Shown here piece by piece: positions 54,801-64,000 of a stretch of 64,000 nucleotides of DNA. A model generated the notes under the pieces. It worked only from the letters and a program-made list of their open reading frames with translations. It was not told the origin of the DNA and did no database searches. The first letter of the stretch is position 1, and every line of letters starts with the position of its first letter. Both the position numbers and the translations under genes were made by a program. This DNA is from Xestospongia muta (Eukaryota > Porifera > Demospongiae > Haplosclerida > Petrosiidae). The stretch is taken from contig OY848931.1 in assembly GCA_963693285.1 (NCBI GenBank), forward strand, positions 811,001-875,000, in the 5' to 3' direction.

Positions 54801-57800
54801 ACTGTTGGTTACCTGTATTACAGGTAACCATGATCCCGTCTTTCAGGAGATGGAGAGGTTATCTATACACATTATTAATGCTGCAGTTATGAAAGTTTTA
54901 GAATTACATACAAGTATTATAAAAGGGGACATAACTAGAAGAGATCTACTAAAGATAATGAAGAAAAAAAAAATAATGCAGGAACTTCTACTGTCAGCTA
55001 ATGTAGAACTTGATCTCAACAAGTATCAAGAAAGGCTGAATGCTTTTGACAGTCATGTCAATGCTGTAACTACAATGTTATCAAACATTGACTCAGACAT
55101 TGAAGGTTATATGTGTATTGATTGTATTTATAATATTATTCCAACATACAGGTTACGAACAAATTGAAATGGATGTTGCATATGCCAATGTTGAATCCAG
55201 ACTCATGAAAGACTTGTGTCTCAATTGGTATAACTCTGATGATAAAAATCTAAATTTTCATTTATTACATGACTCTCCTCTTTACTCCATTCTATGTCCC
55301 TTTTCAATCATGATGATCAAATATCGATGTGTTATATTTCGAAAGATTTTAGAAAATTGTCAAAATGAACACAAATGCAAATTTAATGGAGTTATAACAC
55401 AGCAGCAGTTTGTTGATGAAGTGTGGGAATGCTGCATAAATAAATGCTATACAATTCTTACTACATGTTTTGATGGATCTGCTTCTGTTCCTGAGCTAGA
55501 TGAATTATTATTTCAAGGCAAAGAATCTCGACAAGTTATTGATCATGATGAAATACAATTTAACTTAAAAGCTCTACGTAATGGTCTACAACACTCATTT
55601 CCTGATAAACCTCCACCTGTACCTTTAGATGTTCAATGGGTTATTGGTGTCAGCAACAAAATTGAGAGTTTTCGTTTTTCTAAGGATTGTTGCAAAATTG
55701 CTCATGACCTTTTGCAACTAAAAGATCAACTCAATGATGAAGGCAACCATGAGCTTCTTCAGAATCTAGCTAAAAAAGTATGTACATTATGTATATTTTT
55801 GTGTATTTCGTTCTATACATTTACAGAACAATTGGAAGTATCAATTGAAGGACATAAATGAAGACTTTATAAAGACAGAAAATTTGTTGAGAGAAGTGTA
55901 CAAGGAGGACAAACAAGAATGCTTAAAATCTTTGCTTGAATCATGGGACATTGTTAAATGGATAGCAACAACATTCAAAGGTATGTATTATATAGAACTA
56001 ATGTACAATGCATAATTACGTTTTATTAGATATTGATGAACTTCAAGTATTTGTGAATGTGGCATATACAACAGCACATGCTGATGATGATTTAAATATT
56101 CAGAAATTAAATGCTCTTAGAATTGTTGGCAATGCTGTTGCTGATTTTCTACCAATTTTAAGTGAAAACTTGCAAAGAAAACACTCTTTTATCGAGTCCT
56201 TAGCAAAACCCAGAGGTGATAATTCTTCCCATCTAATAGAATATTGCCAAGGTCTATGGAACTGTCTGGAACAAAACAAACACCTTCCATCTCTTTTGGT
56301 ACGTGCATAGTTCCTAATAAGACTTAATTTACTCTTTTCCTTAGAGAGAATGTAATGCAAATATTGAATGGTTTACAAATATTAAGCAATCACATGGAGC
56401 TGTACATATCACCACTATTAAAGAATTAGAATTAATTATGCAAGATGGTTTTTTTGTCATTGGAGATGAGCACAGGATAATTCATTCACAGATGGACGAT
56501 GTTTTATCTCTTTTTGTTGTTAGTAAAGATGCTAACAGAACAGAAACTACTTCAGATGTACTATATGACCTGGAGAAACTTCAAGATCTTGAAAGTCGTA
56601 TTGTTTTAATAGCTGGACAAAATACAAAGGAAGTTCAAACTTTTTTAAATGTAAGTTTTCAATTAGTTATTGATATGTCCTAATATAGATTGAGGAGCTA
56701 ATTTGCTAGACTAGTTATATCCTTAATTTACATCCAATCTTAGCGTATATAATTCTATGTGTCCAAATACTCTTGTTATTATAGATATTTCATACAATCT
56801 GTATCATTGCTGATACGCTCATTAATCTTCATGAAAAAGGCTGCATACAGTACCTTGGATGGCAAATTCACTTCCATTGTGGAAGTGGTCACCTTAGCCG
56901 ACTAAAAGAAGAGCAAAATGTTTTATCTCAGCAACTTCAGTTGTGGAATGAAGCAGTTACTGCTGCTCGTGATAAATGTTATGCTCTTAATAGTTATACA
57001 ATGAAACAAATTCTACTGTTACGTAAAGAACTTCGACCACAATTTACTACTGCTGGTGACATGGAATTTGATCTTATACCACAAGCTCTGTCTCTTCTCA
57101 AGTGCATTCATCCTTGTGCAGCCACAGAAACGATACTACTTAAATTAAAAGAGTCATGGAATGACGTGGAAGCTGAATCAGAAGTGAAGCCCCAACCAAC
57201 AAGAGGTCTCATTATAACAAGTTCTCCACAGCTTTCTACTAAAGACCCAAGGGAACTACTGAATGACATTACTACCATATTTACTAAGAGTGAAAGATCA
57301 ACGTATGTAAGACTTACTGAAAGACAAGGACATGATAAACTCTGGGTAATGTCAGAAATACTCAAAAGAGGTATTAGAACAGATATTGAGGACCCTCGAA
57401 ATAATTGTAAACTAATGGAAATTGAACTTGAATTGAGTGATGAGGCACCAGCTGATCCTGAACTGTTAGAGTCTATTAAAGAGAGTCTTCTTAAATTGGG
57501 AGAAGATAAATTGGCTAAGACATTGGAATTACAAAAAAAAATTGAAAATGTAGTAAAAACCAAAGAAACAAACACAGTATTCCAAGATGTTAGACTTCGA
57601 GCTTCTTTTGCTGACATGTAAGTATTAAATTAGCATCATCTAATCATACTGTATAGCAGAAACTTTTAGTGAGGATTTCAATTTGTATTTATTTGGGGAA
57701 GGGAGGATTTGCCAATTAAATTCACCGAATCATTGCATTTATACTAATGAATATTGTCAAATTGAATAAATTGACAAATTTAATTTGCCAAACACAAGTT

Positions 57801-60800
57801 TTTAGAAGTAATTGTATCCTTACCAAATAGCCTCCTATGTGGTGCACCTAACTAAACAAGATATAGAAGTAACTCAATTTACTTGTGTTTAGGTATTTCA
57901 GGAAGTCTAAATCAAATTTAGATATTAATAAAACCATATAAATGGGCAGATAATTAGTTGTAGTTATTAGCTTACTAGACTACTCAACGAGAAGAATAAA
58001 AGTTTATGCTATGTACTTTTGCAATTGGTCTTAAAGAATTAAAGCTTTTTATGATCACATTTACCTGTTTAAACTTCTTTTATTGTTTATTAGGTTAGAT
58101 ATAAGAACTGAAGAATATTTGAGTATGAACAAACTAATGAAGCTTTTAACTGTTTTTAGCAACAAAATCCACCGAGATGGTAGGTTCTATAATTACTGTA
58201 TACTGTCATTAATTACTATTATTATTTTCTATATTTATCATGCTTGATGCAAAAAGATCGCATCTTGACTGGAATTGATCTTGAAGTAGGATCACCTAAC
58301 CTGTATATTACTGAAAGATGTTAGTTAATAACATTTAGATATTTTTTATATCTTGTAAATAAATATAGTCAAAGTTCTCCAAACAGTATTAACAATTTAT
58401 GCTAAAGACAAAGCAAAGTCCCTTCCAACACAAGAGGAAGTCCTCATTTGTGATGAACAAACTACTGCTGAAGAGGTGATTAAGTATAGATTATTGGGCA
58501 ACCACAAGGTCATTATTGCTGATGCAGTGTGTGATGGTTCTTGACCTTGTATGCTATACCAGCAATAAAGCCTGAGAGGTTGTACTATGACATTTGTGGC
58601 TTGATAGTATAGAAGTTCAAAGTAATGTCACAGCCCAGTATCTGGTGGTGTCAGTGTTGTATCTAAATATAGTAGTGCTGTATCACTTTATCAAGTCTAA
58701 CCACTTCTATGGTTTCATGTCACATTTCATGTAATAGTACTATACCAAGATTAATTTTTACTATACAGGTAATTCTTCTATGGCGAAGAGCATTGTTTGA
58801 TCCAGACTATAAACGAATTTTCTGCTTAGTCCATGGTGAAATACTGTCTTATTCAACTTGTGAGCGAGCTTTAAAAGAACTTAATAGACTTAAGCAAGGC
58901 AAAGATGGTAATTATGTTCTGATAGTCATGGTAATACTTCAATATATTATTATAGGTTATCGTCTTGTGATAATATGTAATAGTGAAAGTTCTGTGAAGT
59001 CTCACTTAATGACTGCATTGCATTCTTATAAAAGGGTCAATCCTGAAATTGATGTGGATGCATTGCAGAAATATCTTAAGAAACACCTAGTTGATCCTGA
59101 TCATATTAGTATTGGAACATCTAAATGTGTCCTAGAACATCCTGCTTATTCTGTGGACCCTCAACGGTAGATGATTATCAGCACTCTAGTAACCATCTTT
59201 AACAATTTTTAGGTCATATGTTCGAATCATAACCTCTTGTCTACCTGGAATGGGTAAATCTTTGTATGTACAAAGAATGGGAGAAAAGCTTGCTCAAGTT
59301 ATAAGTGGAAAAGACACTATCTTAAGGATTCCTATTCATGGTCCTGCTATTAAAAATGACAAGGTTTTGAAAAAATTGTGTAAATTGAAATCAACTGATC
59401 CCAAGATCATTCATTTTGACATTGCTCAATCGGTATAGTATTTGATAGCATAGTAGCATTAATTTTATTATATCTTTTTGCAAAGATGATCGGAGTTGTT
59501 GAGAGTTTCTTGTTCTCTATATTGGTGTTGGGACATTTGAGAGACAACAAAGGAAACACTTGGAGAAGGGAGATAGTTCATATGTATGCTATTGAAGTGA
59601 CTTTATCAGAGGAGATCGATGAAAATATAAAAATGAATGCAACTTGTCAGCTCTTAAATTTATTTCCTTCTGCACATTGTAGACCTCCTAAGCAAGAAAA
59701 TATTTTTGATAAAAAGACTGGTATGATGTAATTATATAAAATATATAGTCTCCCATTTTTTTGTTTTGTCTATTCAGGAGAAAGGCATCTTGTTGGAATG
59801 GATATCAATAAATTGATATCAGAGCCATTTCAAAGAGTATATCATTATTTAAAACAGTTTTCTGATGAGAAGAGTTTGGACAACTATAAATATACCCGAA
59901 GTGATGTTGTTAACGATGCATCCCTATTCATTAGTACTCTGATGAGGTATCAATAATATACATTTATACATATATAAATACTATGATTGATGATGCCATC
60001 CATTAAAATGCTAGTAGTATATTCAAACATACCAGTTTGACAACAACAAGGTCTATGTGAAGATACATCCTTGGTTTTTATCTCCTATCTTTGTTGTAGC
60101 ATTGATGTTACATTTAAATACTTTTTTAATATTGGCCCAGGAATGTTGAAGCATTACATTAAAAGAAAAATATGATTGTAGAAATTATCCTACGATATTT
60201 TTAATGGTGCTGGTATTGCAACAATCTACTTTGTTATTATTAAAAATCAAGAGTTAGAAGCAGCTGCAACGCTGCTAAGAAACATTTGTCAAACTTTTGC
60301 TTTGATTAATCACACTCTGATTGTCAATGATTGTTGTGTACATCAATAGTTATTGTGCATGGTTAAATCGTATGTATTATAGGTTTGATATTTCTGTGTA
60401 ACAATAGATTAGATGTTATGGACCAACTAGCATGCACTGTGTGCTAAGTAGAAAATGAATGGAATATTTTGTTAGTGCAGCAATTCATAGAACGGATTAA
60501 AGTTGGAATAATTGGGATGCTCAAATAATAATACCAACTAAATCCAAGACTCGCAGCTTCAACAATATGGATCCTACATAATGAATTGTTCACTAATAAG
60601 AAATAATTTGCATAGTCTTATTAGGATTAATAGATGTGATGCATGATGTCATCAATTATAGTATATATCATATTGGTTATTGCCCTGTGGTGTATTCAAC
60701 TACATATATATCACATATAATGTTGTCTAATATAAAATATTTGATGTAATATTAATATTAATTATTATATTATTATATTATTTCAAAAGGCATAACACTA

Positions 60801-63800
60801 CAGCCAAGTCATGGTCTGAAATCGATCGCTATGTGAATTTCCTCAATGTGCAGCTATTGGCTTCTGAAACTTCAATTTTTTTCAATACTGCAATTATGGG
60901 AAGTGACTGGAGTGAGTTGAAGACTTTTGTAGTGAAAATGATGGTATCAATGAGCAAGGTATACATGCTTAAAAGCTTACATACCACTTGATGACAATTT
61001 AATATAGGAATTCACCACTTCCTCTTTGATGGATAAACAAGATGAATCTGAGCTCCAAAAATATGAAGTCAAACACATTTGGAATGAAAGGTGAATGGGC
61101 TAAGCCCTCTGATTTACTAATTTTGTTTATATCAAATTATTCTTCATTTCTATAGCTTTCATCCTTACCTATTTTTCAATAAAGACCAAACTAGTATAAC
61201 CTTTATGGGATTCTGTATCAATGATGAAGGTGATGCTATTGATCCAAACAATGGGAGGATAATTTTACCTCAAGTGATAAGTGAACAGTTGAATAGACTA
61301 TTATGTGATCAAAATGTTGTTCTATCAGATAATTATCGTAAATGGTAAATGCAAATCCAATGCAAATTGCTTATATATCCTTTAATTTTCTAGGAATAAA
61401 GACACTCTTCTTGTAAAACTTGCAACAGTTATTGGTTTAAAGAAAAACCAAATAGGAGATATAAAAGATCCTGATCCATCATATGTAATTACTGTGGATA
61501 ATGTCATGAAAATGATGGCTGTACTAATGCGTTTTCGGTATATATATTTAAACATAACAGTTTATATTATGTGTTTATTACATCATTAGATGTGGTATAC
61601 CGGTTGTTATTATGGGAGAAACTGGTTGTGGTAAAACAAGACTTCTTCGCTATTTGTGTGAGCTAGCATCTCATGATGAACTAGAAAGTGGAGACAAGGC
61701 AAACCTTGTGATTTTAAAGGTGGATAATGATAGATTAAGTAAATATTACTATTAAGTCTCAAAGGTACATGGAGGTACTACTGAACAAGATATTGAAAAA
61801 GCTGTAGAAACAGCTGAGTGTGCTGCTGAAGAAACTGCCATCAATCGAAAGTCAGATGAAAGAGCAGTTTTTGGCACTGTACTATTTTTTGATGAGGCCA
61901 ATACAACTGAACATATTAATCTCATCAAGGAAATTATGTGTGACCATGCTATCTTTGGCAGGAAAATTCATCAAGATTTGAGAATTGCAGCTGCTTGTAA
62001 CCCTTACCGAATGTAGGTATACTCAAAAGAATTGTTATGTAAATACATAATTCATTGGTCAAGGCATACTGAACAAATGATTAAGAAACTTGAGTCTGCA
62101 GGATTAGGTTTTTATACCAAATCTTCACAAACAAAGCAAAGATTAGGTATGGACTCCTTATTTGGTAATCACTAAGTCTGTCTTACTTTTTATTGTTCAG
62201 GTTCCATTCCTCTAAGACATTTGGTATACAGAGTTTATGATCTGCCATCTAGTATGGTCTCTTTGATATTTGATTTTGGAAGACTAGACAGCAATACTGA
62301 GAAAAGATACATTGAAAAAATTGTTGAAAATAAGGTATAGTCTATAGTGTATATGTTTCTGTCTATGATGATTTTTATTTATGAATACAGCTCTCTTCTG
62401 TTGAATTTCCTGAAAGTAATAATAGAGAGAGATTTATTGAAGTCATCAGTGAGGTTTTAGCATGGTCTCAAGATTTTATAAGGAATAAAGAGGTATTTTA
62501 ATTTATAAGATAGGATGAGATTTATAAAAAAGTAAGCCTGTGCATGATGATCAGTGATACTGTATTAACAAAATTCCTAACTTTTTTGTATTTTTCAGAA
62601 TGAATGCAGTTTTGTCAGTCTTCGAGATGTGGACAGAGCAATGATTATATTTAAATTCTTTTTTGAGTTTTTGACAACTAGTCCTTTGTCATCACTTATA
62701 GATAAAAAAGGAAAACAATTAAACATTACAACTGCTCCAGTTAAGGTATGAATCTAACATAGTGCAACACAAGCATCCATATAGCTATTTTCAAAGTAGA
62801 CTTATCCCATCTGTCTTTATTTAATTGTATTTTTAAATAGTGCAAGTGCACAAGAGCTCTCATTTTAACTCTTGGGGTATGCTATTATGCCAGATTGGAG
62901 CAACGAGAAGATTATACAGAAAGTTTGTTGCAAGTTATTGAAAAGCCACTCATTCAAATCGACACTCCAAGTGTTTTCACTAACGAATTAATATGGTAAC
63001 TTATTTTTTTACTATATGACATGCCTTGGATGCCAAACAGTTCCATGATAGTTTAGATCATATGGTGCCATTTATACTATTGTTGCATGTAGATGTTGCA
63101 ATTAACAAATCAAGCCTCTGCAGCCTGCATGCAACCAATGACTTTACCTCAACAATAAGACAGCAAGGAATGCAATTCAGTCAAAAATGCTATTTGCTAT
63201 CCTTCCCTTTCACCATACGTAAATAAGGGAAAAAAGATTGGAAACCAAAGTGATTAGTAAAACCATATCATGTATAATGATAGAAATATGGTAGCAAATT
63301 CAAGTGAGTATAGTGTTTCATCAACAACAGTGTTAGGTAAGGGGTTTATCTACTGATTTAGCAAACCTATATTCCATCCCAAATGTATCTACATTATACA
63401 CTTCCATTTCTATTCCTCTCCCTCCCCTCCTTTATCTATATATGACTAACTCAACCATTATGTTTTGCTGCAGTATCACTTTCAAAGCAATGTTAGGATG
63501 ATTTTAACAATTGTACTCTTGTTCAAAATGTTCTTGAGATAGCTATTTCTTTTTCAATACATAGCTGTCAAGATGTCTTATTAGATAATATGAAATTGGG
63601 AAAGAACATAGCAAGAAACTCAGCTCTGCGTGAGAATGTGTTTATGATGGTAGTATGTACAAGTCTTAGAATTCCACTATTCCTAGTTGGAAAGCCTGGT
63701 AGTTCTAAGTCTTTAGCAAAGTCAATAATAATGAACTCAATGAAGGGTCCAAGCTCTGAAACGGGGTTATTACGAAAACTAAAAGAAGTACGGATGACAA

Positions 63801-64000
63801 TAAGGAATTTTACAAGACTATATCCTATTACATTGATAGGTTCAACTTTTTTCATACCAGTGCTCTCAACTTTCAACTTCTGACAGTATTTTAAATTTAT
63901 TTAAACAAGCTTCAAAAGTTCAAGATAAAAATGACAAGTCTCAATTTGTTTCAGTTGCTGTATTGGATGAAGTTGGCCTAGCAGAAGATTCACCAAATCT
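48821..64000 (+). CDS. RNF213: Copy 3: RNF213-like AAA+ ubiquitin ligase with N-terminal SAM, 3' end outside window
   Basis: Exon 1 (48821-49045, GGCCATGG context) encodes a SAM-like domain (KINGRSFLTLTDKELRQFGM). Then a carbohydrate-binding-like segment (LLISFEAPELGGW; YCFAYKYVVFTT) and the helical arm. At 56345 RECNANIEWFTNIKQSHGAV continues, unlike copies 1 and 2, into the RNF213 stalk and AAA+ core. P-loops: AAA1 CLPGMGKSLYVQRM (about 59238), AAA2 IMGETGCGKTRL (about 61611) with LFFDEANTTEHINLIKEIM, and AAA3 LVGKPGSSKSLAKSI (about 63684) with VAVLDEVGLAEDSP. Sequences such as RIAAACNPYRM, ESAGLGFYTK, GSIPLRHLVYRVYDLP and CSFVSLRDVDRAM match RNF213 closely. RING and later parts lie beyond 64000. 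RNF213 is a giant E3 ligase that coats pathogens with ubiquitin and acts on lipid droplets. Confidence 0.92.
49186..49303. repeat. Five tandem ~26 bp units in copy 3 intron 2
   Basis: Unit ATATACTGCAGTTTAATTAA, five copies with small changes (one CTCCAG for CTGCAG). Confidence 0.9.
52131..52156. repeat. (ATAG)n microsatellite in copy 3 intron
   Basis: Six to seven ATAG units in the intron equivalent to the TCTG-bearing intron of copy 2. Confidence 0.9.
52278..52608. mobile_element. Possible MITE-like insertion
   Basis: The ends show imperfect inverted similarity (GGGTTCATACAGG at about 52280 against the reverse complement of TCCTGTATGAATCC at about 52594), each next to a C- or G-rich run unusual in this AT-rich intron. 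No clear target-site duplication. Copy 1 lacks it in the homologous intron, consistent with insertion. Confidence 0.3.
54807..54829 (+). repeat. Perfect inverted repeat over a 3' splice site, copy 3
   Basis: Same 23-nt element as at 34016-34038, at the homologous intron end, again with the CAG acceptor in the right arm. Absent from copy 2. Confidence 0.8.
59950..60790. other. Long intron of copy 3
   Basis: About 840 nt between the exon ending STLMR and the exon starting HNTTAKSW, unusually long for this locus. AT-rich; no coding sequence, RNA gene or clear repeat recognised. Confidence 0.4.

Overview
The window reads as a compact, AT-rich metazoan nuclear genome: many short GT-AG introns, single-exon ribosome-biogenesis genes, very small intergenic gaps and animal-type families (bHLH-PAS, KICSTOR, RSU1, RNF213). 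Gene density, intron size and the presence of an RNF213 homologue beside coiled-coil TKL-type kinases suggest a sponge, plausibly a demosponge such as Amphimedon. That placement is inference; no taxonomic search was possible. CDS entries give the span from start codon to stop codon, introns included.

1-29.4 kb is a housekeeping block. An uncharacterised gene (+) is followed by ITFG2 (-). ITFG2 is head to head with a formin-binding-protein-4 homologue (+) across a 142 bp gap that carries a perfect NRF1-type palindrome. U1 snRNP 70K (+) comes next; its longest intron holds an array of 11 extra GTAAGT donor-like motifs. A TBC RabGAP (-) and RPL27A (-) follow, and RPL27A shares an 84 bp promoter carrying two CACGTG E-boxes with the RNA polymerase I subunit RPA43 (+). 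An RPL27A intron contains an H/ACA-snoRNA-like fold. Then come an ARNT/BMAL-type bHLH-PAS factor (+), ACAA2 thiolase (-), RSU1 (-) and the mitochondrial i-AAA protease YME1L (+), the last two head to head.

29.5-64 kb is a tandem array of three related genes, all on +. Each starts with a SAM-like domain followed by a long region homologous to the N-terminal arm of RNF213. Copy 3 (48.8 kb onward, cut by the window end) continues into the RNF213 AAA+ core with three recognisable P-loops. In copies 1 and 2 the AAA+ core is absent: shortly after the arm, within a single exon, the protein changes into a Gln-rich coiled coil followed by a TKL-type kinase domain with a near-complete catalytic motif set. 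This SAM / RNF213-arm / coiled-coil / kinase architecture beside an RNF213 homologue is the strongest candidate for an undescribed system. RNF213 acts in cell-autonomous immunity in vertebrates, so an arm-guided kinase pathway is a reasonable hypothesis.

The array carries its own history. A rearranged YME1L 3' half precedes copy 2, and a small YME1L exon remnant precedes copy 3, showing that the duplication unit started inside YME1L. Copy 1 is a mosaic of copy-3-like middle and copy-2-like ends, with one junction visible at about 34,911-34,916. Minisatellites, a TCTG microsatellite and a 62-nt-arm foldback lie in or between the copies.
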